Position numbers and translations under genes: made by a program. The notes beneath the pieces are model-generated. The model saw nothing but the letters and a program-made list of their open reading frames with translations, searched no databases and was not told the origin of the DNA. From CSP1-5 sp964348275 (GTDB lineage Bacteria; Methylomirabilota; Methylomirabilia; Methylomirabilales; CSP1-5), in assembly GCA_964348275.1 (NCBI GenBank), contig CAYGBT010000022.1, positions 1-49,092 on the forward strand: a stretch of DNA of 49,092 bases, given 5' to 3'. Shown here piece after piece: positions 17,830 through 25,145 of this stretch. Position 1 is the first letter of the stretch; each line of letters begins with the position of its first letter.

Positions 17830-18564
17830 TCAACGGACATCTACCGCCGCCCCGCTCCGCTTGCTCCTCCGTCCCGTGGCGAGACTCACGATCACATGAG
17901 CTACGGTCTCAGGTCTGATAAGTTCCTCACGCTCGTGAGAGGAAACGCCCACCCCTTGCCGGGCCATGGGCGTGTCGACCAAGCCCGGGCACACCGCCCA
18001 GACCCGCACCCCGGTGCCGGCCAACTCTTCGGCCAGCGCCTCGGTAAGCCCGACAACGCCGAACTTGCTCGCACAGTAGGTAACGTACTCCGCCTCGCCG
18101 ACCTTTCCGAGTTGCGAGGCCACGTTGATCACCGATCCCGATCGCTGACGGCGCATGGTGGGAAGCACGGCCCGAGTGAAGAGGAGCGGCCCGCGAAGGT
18201 TTACCGCCAGCATCCGGTCGAGATCGCGGAGCGACAAGTTGGTAAGCCGGGTGACCTTCAGCACCCCCGCATTGTTCACGAGGCAATCGATCCGTCCGAA
18301 CCGACGAAGCACCTGTCGCACCGTCCGACCGACGGAGACGGGGTCGGCCACATCGGTCTGGAGGAAGAGGGCCGTGGCCCCTTTTCTCACGAGTGCCCGC
18401 TCCGACCGCCGCCCGAGGGCGGAAGCGATCTCTGCCACGACGACCCGATAGCCCAGAGCCCCGAAGGCCTCCGCCGTCGCGCGCCCGATGCCACGCCCCG
18501 CGCCGGTAATCAGCGCGACCGGTTCGCGGCCCCGCCACCGACGGTCAACGCGAGCCCGCATCAT
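17830..18564 (-). CDS. Short-chain dehydrogenase/reductase
   Basis: Classical SDR of 244 aa. The Rossmann motif TGAGRGIG is near residue 20, NNAG near 97, and the catalytic set Ser (NVAS), Tyr and Lys in YCASK is present, followed by CPGLVDTPMA. The substrate cannot be told from sequence; FabG-like or sugar/alcohol dehydrogenases share this core. It lies on the minus strand between repeat arrays, inside the block that separates pheT from pheS. Confidence 0.88.
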   Translation of the reverse strand: MMRARVDRRWRGREPVALITGAGRGIGRATAEAFGALGYRVVVAEIASALGRRSERALVRKGATALFLQTDVADPVSVGRTVRQVLRRFGRIDCLVNNAGVLKVTRLTNLSLRDLDRMLAVNLRGPLLFTRAVLPTMRRQRSGSVINVASQLGKVGEAEYVTYCASKFGVVGLTEALAEELAGTGVRVWAVCPGLVDTPMARQGVGVSSHEREELIRPETVAHVIVSLATGRRSKRSGAAVDVR

Positions 18565-18569
18565 CGCGT

Positions 18570-18726
18570 TGGTTCATGGTTGAGGATCCATAGTTCGATG
18601 ACCGTTGACCGACAACAGCGGAATTTCGGATTTGGGATTTAAACCGCGATTCTTTCAAATTCGAAATTCGCAATTCGAAATCGCCTCGGCTTCAACTCTC
18701 GACTCTAGACTCTCAACTCTGAACTG
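18570..18726. repeat. Composite heptad repeats between pheS and the SDR gene
   Basis: Four different 7-bp units follow each other: GGTTCAT-like (about 18570-18610), GGAATTT/CGGATTT/GGGATTT (18620-18640), TTTCAAA/TTCGAAA/TTCGCAA/TTCGAAA (18653-18680), and TCAACTC/TCGACTC/TAGACTC/TCAACTC/TGAACTG (18692-18726). The last array ends at the base before the pheS stop codon. Confidence 0.85.
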
Positions 18727-19767
18727 CTACAGGGCGGGGAATTGTTGGAGGAAGCGCAGGTCGTTTTCGAAAAAGAGGCGAATATCATCGATCCCGTACC
18801 GAAGCATGGCGATCCGCTCCACGCCCATGCCGAAGGCGAAGCCGGTGATCTCCGGATCGTAGCCCACCATGCGGAAGACCTCTGGATCCACCATCCCGCA
18901 GCCCAGGATTTCCAGAAAGCCGGTCCCCTTACAGACGCGACAACCGGTGCCCTTACACATCACGCACGCGATGTCCACCTCGGCGCTCGGTTCGGTGAAT
19001 GGGAAAAAACTCGGCCGGAAACGGAGGCGGGTCCCGGCCCCAAAGAACTGATCCACAAAGGCCTGCAGGGTCCCCTTGAGGTCGGCAAAGCTCACCCCGT
19101 ACTCCACGAGAAGCCCCTCGACTTGATGGAACATGGGGGAGTGGGTTGGATCGGCGTCCCGGCGGTAGACCCGTCCGGGCGCCACGATCCGGACCGGAGG
19201 CGGTTGCGCCTCCATGACACGGATCTGCACGGGAGAGGTGTGGGTCCGAAGCAGGACCTCATCGGTCACATAGAAGGTATCCTGCATGTCTCTCGCCGGA
19301 TGGTCCTTCGGGATATTCAAGGCCTCAAAATTATAATAATCGAGCTCCACTTCAGGTCCTTCTGCCACCGAGAAGCCGAGGTGCTGGAAGATCTCGACGA
19401 TCTCGTAGAGGGTGGCAATGAGGGGATGGAGGCTTCCTCGCCGAACTGGTCGACCCGGCAAGGTAATGTCGATCGCATCTCGGACCGCCAGCCCTCCGTG
19501 GACGGCTACGCGCAACACCTGTTCCCGTCCCTCGAGTGCCGCATGGATCTTGGCCTTCAGCGCGTTGGCCTGCTGACCGACTTCCCGCCGAATCTCAGGT
19601 GGCAATGCGCTGAGACCTCGCAGAATCTCAGTCAGCTCACCCTTTCGTCCCATGACCCGAATCCGGATCCGTTCCAGTGCCTCAGGGTCCTCAGCCCCCT
19701 CGACCGCCGACAGAGCCCAGGCCGCGAGTGCCTGAAGCCGTTTCTCGATGGGTCCAGTCTCTTCCAT
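18727..19767 (-). CDS. pheS: Phenylalanyl-tRNA synthetase alpha subunit
   Basis: Catalytic alpha chain (346 aa). It has an N-terminal coiled-coil arm, class II motifs (MFHQVEGLLVEYGVSFADLK and GFAFGMGVERIAMLRYGI) and the Cys-rich insertion CVMCKGTGCRVC typical of many bacteria. The ATG at 19767 has GGAGGGG directly upstream; the open frame before it covers a leader hairpin and is rejected. It follows rplT as in the canonical thrS-infC-rpmI-rplT-pheST operon, but the operon is cut here: pheT lies about 6 kb downstream. Confidence 0.96.
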   Translation of the reverse strand: MEETGPIEKRLQALAAWALSAVEGAEDPEALERIRIRVMGRKGELTEILRGLSALPPEIRREVGQQANALKAKIHAALEGREQVLRVAVHGGLAVRDAIDITLPGRPVRRGSLHPLIATLYEIVEIFQHLGFSVAEGPEVELDYYNFEALNIPKDHPARDMQDTFYVTDEVLLRTHTSPVQIRVMEAQPPPVRIVAPGRVYRRDADPTHSPMFHQVEGLLVEYGVSFADLKGTLQAFVDQFFGAGTRLRFRPSFFPFTEPSAEVDIACVMCKGTGCRVCKGTGFLEILGCGMVDPEVFRMVGYDPEITGFAFGMGVERIAMLRYGIDDIRLFFENDLRFLQQFPAL

Positions 19768-19777
19768 CGCCCCTCCG

Positions 19778-19809
19778 GATAAGACAAAGCCCCGATGGCG
19801 ATCGGGGCT
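19778..19809 (-). terminator. Hairpin with T-rich tail in the pheS leader (possible attenuator)
   Basis: The minus-strand transcript can form AGCCCCGAT-CGCC-ATCGGGGCT (19788-19809), a 9-bp perfect stem, followed by TTTGTCTTAT. It ends about 20 nt before the pheS start, a position compatible with transcription attenuation. I found no Phe-rich leader peptide, so the mechanism is open. Confidence 0.55.
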
Positions 19810-19969
19810 CTGCACATATCTCCCGGCTGCTGCCTTGTGCCGTTCCAACTCTTGCAAGCCGAACTTGAGTTGCCCGCATTCTTCCAACGATCGTCAGCGA
19901 GCGCAGCGAGAAAGTTGGCACAAATGGCTGGAACGGTACTAATACAAACACATCTTATTTTGTGACAAT

Positions 19970-20046
19970 CGAACAATAGAACACTAGACCGCAATGGAGC
20001 ATTTCCCCTCCAGGATCACTCTATTGTTCCACTGCTCCATTGCTCC
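19970..20046. repeat. Octamer repeat arms between rplT and pheS
   Basis: CGAACAAT/AGAACACT/AGACCGCA/ATGGAGCA at 19970-20001 and the inverse ATTGTTCC/ACTGCTCC/ATTGCTCC at 20023-20046. The design is like the heptad loci but with an 8-bp period. The rest of the 306-nt gap (19810-19969) holds no gene. Confidence 0.7.
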
Positions 20047-20075
20047 AAAGTAAACGCACTTTGTGCGTTTACTTT
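20047..20075. terminator. Perfect 13-bp hairpin overlapping the rplT stop codon
   Basis: AAAGTAAACGCAC-TTT-GTGCGTTTACTTT. The two arms are perfectly complementary and the hairpin includes part of the rplT TAA. It lacks a long T run, so it may be a terminator or an mRNA 3'-end stabiliser for the ribosomal-protein operon. Confidence 0.6.
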
Positions 20076-20433
20076 AGCCGCCTAATGCCCCCTTGGCCAC
20101 GGCCGCCAAGCGGCTGAAGGCGGCCGCATCGGTCACCGCCAACTCGGCAAGCGCCTTTCGATCGAGGACCACCCCGCCCTTCCTGAGTCCTCCCATCAAT
20201 TGACTGTACGAGAGACCGTTTGAGCGGGCCGCAGCGCTAATGCGGGTGACCCAGAGGCTCCGGAACTCACGCTTTCGTGTTCGGCGATCTCGGTAGGCAT
20301 ACCGCAGGGAGCGGTCCACCGCCTCCTGGGCAACACGAAAGCTGGATTTTCGCTTTCCCCAGAATCCTTCAGCCTGTTTCAGCACTCGGTTGCGCCGACG
20401 CCGGGTTACGTATCCTCCCTTGACCCTCGCCAT
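20074..20433 (-). CDS. rplT: 50S ribosomal protein L20
   Basis: 119 aa, early-binding 23S rRNA assembly protein. The N-terminus MARVKGGYVTRRRRNRVLK and the run RDRRTRKREFRSLWVTRI are diagnostic. In E. coli L20 represses its own operon; no such site was identified here. It lies in the infC-rpmI-rplT order. Confidence 0.98.
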   Translation of the reverse strand: MARVKGGYVTRRRRNRVLKQAEGFWGKRKSSFRVAQEAVDRSLRYAYRDRRTRKREFRSLWVTRISAAARSNGLSYSQLMGGLRKGGVVLDRKALAELAVTDAAAFSRLAAVAKGALGG

Positions 20434-20473
20434 GCCTTGGGTTCCTCTTTTCCAGCCGCCGCCGGTCCCCCCC

Positions 20474-20671
20474 TCACAGATAAGGGACCAGCTGGCGGAC
20501 CCGTTTGAAATTGGTCGAGTGGATCAGATCCCCTTTGCGGAGTCGCCGGCGCCGATCTGCCCCCTTCCCGGTCAGCAGGTGGCTCTTAAAGGCCTTCCGC
20601 CGCCGGACCTTTCCGCTCCCGGTTACCTTGAACCGCTTTGCTGCCCCACGGTGGGTCTTGAGCTTTGGCAT
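20474..20671 (-). CDS. rpmI: 50S ribosomal protein L35
   Basis: 65 aa, very basic. MPKLKTHRGAAKRFKVTGSG and the C-terminal LLTGKGADRRRRLRK region match L35. It begins 3 bases after the infC stop and precedes rplT. Confidence 0.98.
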   Translation of the reverse strand: MPKLKTHRGAAKRFKVTGSGKVRRRKAFKSHLLTGKGADRRRRLRKGDLIHSTNFKRVRQLVPYL

Positions 20672-20674
20672 CGT

Positions 20675-21232
20675 CTATTCCTTCATCGCCTCTTGAACGC
20701 CTTTTCCTTCTCCTACCTTCAGGTCCGGTCTCGGGGCGAGCACCATGGTCATGTTACGCCCTTCGAGTTTTGGGGACTGCTCCACCTGCCCCACGTCCTT
20801 CAGGACATCGGCTAGACGGTCCAACAGCCGTCTCCCTAACTCGGTGTGCACCATTTCCCGGCCCCGGAACATCATGGTGATCTTGGCCTTGTTGCCGGAC
20901 CGGAGGAACCGGTCAACGTGACGCGCCTTGAACTGAAAGTCGTGCTCGTCGGTCTTGGGCCGAAGTTTGATCTCCTTGAGCTGAATGACCGTCTGTTTCT
21001 TTTTGGCTTCCCTCGCCTTCTTCGACTGCTCGTACCGATACTTGCCATAGTCCATAATCCGGCAGACGGGCGGCTTTGCCGTAGGAGCAACCTCCACCAG
21101 ATCGAGTCCTAGACCCCGGGCTTTCTCTAGCGCCTCCTCCGGCGACATGATACCAAGCTGAACCCCATCAGGGTCGATCACCCGGATCTCGCGGATCCGG
21201 ATCCGCTCGTTAACTCGCAGGCCCTTTTCGAT
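20675..21232 (-). CDS. infC: Translation initiation factor IF-3, probable AUC start
   Basis: Binds the 30S subunit and proofreads the start codon. The conserved N-terminus RVNERIRIREIRVIDPDG lies upstream of the first in-frame GTG (21181), and a TGA stop lies just three codons before ATC at 21230-21232. No ATG, GTG or TTG exists between them. AAGGAGGTGAGG, a near-perfect Shine-Dalgarno, sits 9 bases before this ATC. I therefore place the start at ATC, giving 185 aa, the usual IF-3 length. Non-canonical infC starts underlie autoregulation in other bacteria (AUU in E. coli). The Shine-Dalgarno overlaps the thrS stop. Confidence 0.93.
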   Translation of the reverse strand: MEKGLRVNERIRIREIRVIDPDGVQLGIMSPEEALEKARGLGLDLVEVAPTAKPPVCRIMDYGKYRYEQSKKAREAKKKQTVIQLKEIKLRPKTDEHDFQFKARHVDRFLRSGNKAKITMMFRGREMVHTELGRRLLDRLADVLKDVGQVEQSPKLEGRNMTMVLAPRPDLKVGEGKGVQEAMKE

Positions 21233-21246
21233 CCTGCCTCACCTCC

Positions 21247-23256
21247 TTACGACGCGGGTCCGGTTACAGGGGGATGGAGTGCCTTTCCAAGCTCAGCGAG
21301 CAATGCCTCAAGCGACATAGCCCCCCGTTCACGGCGACCTCGCTCCCGCACAGAAACCTGGCCCGCTTCCACCTCTCGGTCCCCCACCACCACGATGTAA
21401 GGAACCTTGGTTACCTCCGCCTGGCGAATTCGATACCCCACTTTCTCGTTCCGATCATCGAGGGTGACTCTCACACCGGCCGCCGCCAGCCGTCTTGCCA
21501 CCTCCTTTGCATAGGGCTCATGCCGCTCGGTGAGCGGTAGCACCGCGACCTGAACCGGAGCCAACCAGAGCGGGAAGGCCCCTCCATGATGCTCGATCAA
21601 GACGCCAAAGAATCGCTCCAGAGAGCCCAGGAGGGCCCGATGGACCATCAATGGTCGATGGGATCTCCCGTCCTCCCCAATGTAACCCAGATCGAACCTC
21701 TCCGGCATGTTAAAATCGACCTGGATCGTTGCGCATTGCCACTGACGTCCGAGCACATCGACAAGCGACACATCGATCTTGGGACCGTAAAAAGCGGCCT
21801 CCCCCTTGACCCGATCAAAGATCATCCCACTCTTCTCCAGGACCCTCTCGAGGGCCGACTCCGCCCGCTGCCAATCGTCCTGGCTTCCAGCATACTTGCT
21901 CATCTGGTCCGGATCGCTCACCGAGAGGACCAGCTGGTACTCGGTGAATCCGAACGCCCGAAGCATGGCAAGGGCCAGCTCCAACACGTCGGCCACCTCA
22001 CTCTCGAGTTGTTCCGGCCGGCAGAAGATGTGGGCGTCATCCTGGGTGAAACCGCGAACCCTGAGCAGCCCGTGGAGGACTCCCGATCGCTCGTAGCGGT
22101 AGACAGTCCCCAATTCGCCGAGCCGCAGGGGCAGATCGCGGTAGCTTCGCGTCTGGGAGCGATAGATCAAAATGTGAAAGGGGCAATTCATCGGTTTGAC
22201 CAGATATTCCTGCCCCTCGACCTCTACCCCCGAAAACATATTGTCACGATACCAGCTGAGATGTCCGCTCACGTCCCACAGATGAGCCCGCGCCACATGG
22301 GGGGTGTACACGAGCTGATAGCCCCGGCGGCGGTGTTCGTCCCGCCAGAAGGCCTCGATCACGTCGCGGATCTGCGCACCCTTGGGATGCCACAGAACCA
22401 GGCCCGGACCAATTTCTTCCTCGATGCTGAACAGCTCGAGCTCCCGGCCCAGTCGCCGGTGATCCCGACGCCGCGCCTCCTCCAAGCGATACAGGTGCTG
22501 CTCGAGCGCCTCCTCGCTGGGAAACGCAGCGCCATAGATCCTTGTCAGCATGGGATTCCGTTCATCCCCTCGCCAGTACGCCCCCGCGATGTGGGTCAAT
22601 TTGAACGCGCGCAGGAACGAGGTATCGGGAACGTGGGGCCCCTTGCACAGGTCCAGGAAAGAGCCGGTCTGGTACAAGCTCACCGTCCCGCTGGCCTCGG
22701 CCTCGTCCCGAAGCTCTTCCACGGCATCCGGCCTCGAGCTGCCGTAGCGTCGGATCGTCTCCAAAATCTCCACCTTATAGGTTTGCCTCCGCTCTTCCAT
22801 CAGACGGAGGGCCTCGTCCAACGGCATGACCACCGGCTCGAAGGGGAGGTGCGCTGCCTGAAGCTCTCGCATCTTCGCTTCGATCGCTGGAAGCTCCTCG
22901 GCTGGCAGAGGCTTACCCAGGTCGATATCGTAATAAAAGCCGTTCTCCACCGGGGGCCCGATGGCGAACTTCGCGTCGGGATAGAGCTGTTGAACGGCGG
23001 CAGCCATAAGATGCGCGGTGCTATGGCGCAGAATGTACACGCCATCAGGCGTGTCTGTCGACAGTAACTCCACCCTCGCCCCGGAGGGTGGTACTGTAAT
23101 GAGCCCTACAGGTTTTCCGTCCAGGCGGGCAGCTACCACCCGCTTCTCCCAGTCTGATCCGATCTGGTGGAACACGTCCGAAAGCGGGCGACCCACCTCA
23201 AGTTGCTTCGTCCTCCCATCTGGGAGGATCACTTCGACGTGCCCGTCTTTACCCAT
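21247..23256 (-). CDS. thrS: Threonyl-tRNA synthetase
   Basis: 669 aa, class II. Domains: N-terminal TGS (VEVILPDGRTKQLEVG), SAD editing domain (HSTAHLMAAAVQQLYP), catalytic core with the zinc-site context MNCPFHILIY and motif 2 in VYRYERSGVLHGLLRVRGFT, then a C-terminal anticodon-binding domain. The ATG is fixed by the TGS domain but has no Shine-Dalgarno; it is preceded by a terminator-like hairpin with six U residues only 8 nt before it. Upstream are four tRNA genes on the same strand; downstream infC begins 15 bases after the stop. Confidence 0.97.
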   Translation of the reverse strand: MGKDGHVEVILPDGRTKQLEVGRPLSDVFHQIGSDWEKRVVAARLDGKPVGLITVPPSGARVELLSTDTPDGVYILRHSTAHLMAAAVQQLYPDAKFAIGPPVENGFYYDIDLGKPLPAEELPAIEAKMRELQAAHLPFEPVVMPLDEALRLMEERRQTYKVEILETIRRYGSSRPDAVEELRDEAEASGTVSLYQTGSFLDLCKGPHVPDTSFLRAFKLTHIAGAYWRGDERNPMLTRIYGAAFPSEEALEQHLYRLEEARRRDHRRLGRELELFSIEEEIGPGLVLWHPKGAQIRDVIEAFWRDEHRRRGYQLVYTPHVARAHLWDVSGHLSWYRDNMFSGVEVEGQEYLVKPMNCPFHILIYRSQTRSYRDLPLRLGELGTVYRYERSGVLHGLLRVRGFTQDDAHIFCRPEQLESEVADVLELALAMLRAFGFTEYQLVLSVSDPDQMSKYAGSQDDWQRAESALERVLEKSGMIFDRVKGEAAFYGPKIDVSLVDVLGRQWQCATIQVDFNMPERFDLGYIGEDGRSHRPLMVHRALLGSLERFFGVLIEHHGGAFPLWLAPVQVAVLPLTERHEPYAKEVARRLAAAGVRVTLDDRNEKVGYRIRQAEVTKVPYIVVVGDREVEAGQVSVRERGRRERGAMSLEALLAELGKALHPPVTGPAS

Positions 23257-23264
23257 TGCACAAG

Positions 23265-23296
23265 AAAAAAGGTACCACGGAGTCCTCCGTGATACC
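23265..23296 (-). terminator. Terminator-like hairpin in the thrS leader
   Basis: Minus strand GGTATCACGGAG-GA-CTCCGTGGTACC (12 pairs, one G-T wobble) at 23271-23296 followed by TTTTTT (23265-23270), ending 8 nt before the thrS ATG. It fits a tRNA-cluster terminator or a thrS attenuator. A small second hairpin (CTTCG/CGAAG, 23298-23315) precedes it. Confidence 0.8.
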
Positions 23297-23329
23297 TCTT
23301 CGATTATCGACGAAGGATAAAAGCGAGGA

Positions 23330-23404
23330 TGGTAGGCACGGGCGGTTTTGAACCGCCGACCTCTTGCGTGTCAAGCAAGCGCTCTCCCCCTGAGCTACGT
23401 GCCT
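23330..23404 (-). tRNA. tRNA-Val (anticodon GAC)
   Basis: Acceptor AGGCACG pairs with CGTGCCT; the anticodon loop reads TTGACAC; T loop GGTTCAAAACC; CCA is encoded. It is the last tRNA of the cluster before thrS. Confidence 0.95.
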
Positions 23405-23508
23405 TCCGCGGTTCACCGATAACTCAATGCGGTGCTCCGACAACTGGTTGTGGCACCTCCCCAGCCTTTATCCTCCGGGTTACCGGTGAACCCTCCACAG
23501 AGAACCGA

Positions 23509-23595
23509 TGGTGCCGAGGGCGGGACTCGAACCCGCACGGACCTCAGGCCCGAGGGATTTTAAGTCCCTTGCGTCTGCCATTCCGCCACCCCGGC
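23509..23595 (-). tRNA. tRNA-Leu (anticodon TAA)
   Basis: Acceptor GCCGGGG pairs with CCTCGGC; anticodon loop CTTAAAA (TAA); a long variable arm marks it as class II; CCA is encoded. Confidence 0.95.
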
Positions 23596-23627
23596 CTTAC
23601 ACCGCCAAAGGGGGTCCGATTATAACT

Positions 23628-23736
23628 GGTTCATGGTTCACAGTTCATGACAAGCATAGGGCCCAGATTGTCGCACCTTACCATCAACCATCAACCCTGA
23701 ACTATACGGTGAACCATTCTTTATGAACCATGAACG
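23628..23736. repeat. Heptad repeat locus between tRNA-Leu and tRNA-Cys
   Basis: GGTTCAT/GGTTCAC/AGTTCAT at 23628-23648; ACCATCA/ACCATCA/ACCCTGA at 23680-23700; ATGAACC/ATGAACG at 23723-23736. A 12-bp perfect inverted repeat (23629-23640 with 23724-23735) frames the locus, which lies inside the tRNA transcription unit. Confidence 0.85.
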
Positions 23737-23741
23737 ATCTT

Positions 23742-23817
23742 TGGAGGCGGCGCCGGGACTCGAACCCGGGAATAAAGGTTTTGCAGACCTCTGCCTTAGC
23801 CACTTGGCTACGCCGCC
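23742..23817 (-). tRNA. tRNA-Cys (anticodon GCA)
   Basis: Acceptor GGCGGCG pairs with CGCCGCC; anticodon loop CTGCAAA (GCA); T arm CGGGTTCGAGTCCCG; discriminator T, CCA encoded. Confidence 0.95.
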
Positions 23818-23826
23818 CACTATTGA

Positions 23827-23901
23827 TGGAGCGGGAAACGGGATTTGAACCCGCGACCCTCGCCTTGGCAAGGCGATGCTCTACCCCTGAGCTATTCCCG
23901 C
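23827..23901 (-). tRNA. tRNA-Gly (anticodon GCC)
   Basis: Acceptor GCGGGAA pairs with TTCCCGC; anticodon loop TTGCCAA (GCC); T arm GCGGGTTCAAATCCCGT; discriminator T, CCA encoded. First gene of the tRNA cluster. Confidence 0.95.
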
Positions 23902-23929
23902 TCGGTAGAGACACCCCAAAGATGAAAAC

Positions 23930-24003
23930 GGCCTGAAAACCAGGCGACTTATAAGATACCGTTGCCCCCAACCAGAGTCAAGCCCTTTCTCGGTTTTCAG
24001 GCC
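23930..24003. repeat. 12-bp perfect inverted repeat flanking the tRNA promoter
   Basis: GGCCTGAAAACC (23930-23941) and GGTTTTCAGGCC (23992-24003) are exact reverse complements separated by 50 bases that contain the tRNA promoter. In the leuB transcript they could form a long-loop hairpin followed by a T-rich stretch. Confidence 0.85.
23953..23981 (-). promoter_or_regulatory. Promoter of the tRNA cluster (and probably thrS)
   Basis: Minus strand TTGACT (23976-23981), 17-nt spacer, TATCTT (23953-23958). The predicted start lies about 45 nt before tRNA-Gly. No other strong promoter was seen before thrS. Confidence 0.7.
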
Positions 24004-24040
24004 CATCTGCGGCTTTTGACCTTCTAAGGGAACTCGGATC

Positions 24041-25129
24041 TCACCGGAGATGGTCGGTCACGACATCTCCCACCTGGGCCGTGGAAGCCACGCCTCCGAG
24101 ATCCCTCGTCCTCACCTGCCCCTCAGCCAACACCTGGTAAACGGCAAAATCAAGAAGTTGAGCGGCCTTGGTAGCTTCCGGATCCTGATGCTTTCGGCCG
24201 AGCCACCGAAGCATCAGGCCAGCCGATAGGATCGAAGCCAGCGGGTTTGCAATCCCTTGGCCGGCAATGTCCGGGGCGCTGCCGTGCGCCGGTTGAAAGA
24301 CAGCATGTCGATCGCCGATGTCGGCCGAGGGGGCCATGCCCATTCCCCCCACCAGGCCGGCTCCCAGGTCCGAGAGGATATCCCCAAAGAGATTCTCAGC
24401 CACGATGACATCAAAATCTCCCGGTCGTTGAATCAGATACAGGGCCATGGCATCAATGTAGAAATGGTTGGTCTGGATCTCGGAAAACTCGGTGGCGATC
24501 TCATCAAAGATTTTCCGGAAGAAGGCGTAGGAACGAAAGACATTCGCCTTATCCGCACAAGTGACGAGCCGCGTTCCAGTGGACGGACCCCCTTTGCGTT
24601 CTCGGCACAGCTCGAAAGCAAACCGAATCACCCGCTCCGTCCCGCGGCGCGTAATGACGAGGGTATCCGTGGCCACCTGGTCCCCCACGACCAGGCCGCT
24701 ATGCATCGAGGCGAAGAGGCCCTCGACATTTTCCCGGACGAGGACCAGGTCGATGGAATCTGGATCCTGATGGCGGAGCGGACTGCCGACATTGGGGTAC
24801 ATCTTGATGGGGCGCATCCCTGCATAGAGGTCAAGGAGAAACCGGAGGGTGATCTGGGGGGTAACCTCGGTTCCATCGGGCATCCGAATCTTCGGATCCC
24901 CCATAGCCCCGAGAAAGACGGCATCTGCCTGGCGACAGCCCTCTACGGTTTCTGGCGGGAGGGCCTCCTTCTGAGCCAGATAACAGGCGGCACCCGCCGG
25001 GTACTCCCGGCACTCAAAACGAAGATCGCGTACAGCTCGTTCTAACCCCTCCAGGACCTTGAGCCCCTCGGTGACCACTTCCGGGCCGATGCCATCCCCT
25101 GGCAGGACCGCAATGCGATAGGTGCCCAC
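24041..25129 (-). CDS. Isocitrate/isopropylmalate dehydrogenase-family enzyme (LeuB-like)
   Basis: 362-aa beta-decarboxylating dehydrogenase. Motifs: PGDGIGPEVV at the N-terminus, VRENVEGLFASMHSG, the metal-binding NLFGDILSDLGAGLVGG, and HGSAPDIAGQGIANP, whose DIA points to NAD rather than NADP. The usual Tyr of the catalytic RE(N/L)TxGxY motif is Phe here (EGLF), as in a poorly defined subfamily. It could be 3-isopropylmalate, homoisocitrate, tartrate or D-malate dehydrogenase; no other leucine genes are nearby. It lies downstream of hom and thrC, 16 bases after thrC. Confidence 0.85.
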   Translation of the reverse strand: MGTYRIAVLPGDGIGPEVVTEGLKVLEGLERAVRDLRFECREYPAGAACYLAQKEALPPETVEGCRQADAVFLGAMGDPKIRMPDGTEVTPQITLRFLLDLYAGMRPIKMYPNVGSPLRHQDPDSIDLVLVRENVEGLFASMHSGLVVGDQVATDTLVITRRGTERVIRFAFELCRERKGGPSTGTRLVTCADKANVFRSYAFFRKIFDEIATEFSEIQTNHFYIDAMALYLIQRPGDFDVIVAENLFGDILSDLGAGLVGGMGMAPSADIGDRHAVFQPAHGSAPDIAGQGIANPLASILSAGLMLRWLGRKHQDPEATKAAQLLDFAVYQVLAEGQVRTRDLGGVASTAQVGDVVTDHLR

Positions 25130-25145
25130 CGCTCCTCCAGATCCA

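Noticed and set aside
21586..23067. Long plus-strand frame antisense to thrS
   Set aside because: A shadow of the thrS reading frame with no recognisable motifs.
23257..23330. T-box riboswitch ahead of thrS
   Set aside because: A TGGTACC core and terminator are present, but there are fewer than 75 nt between tRNA-Val and thrS, so no Stem I or specifier loop can fit.
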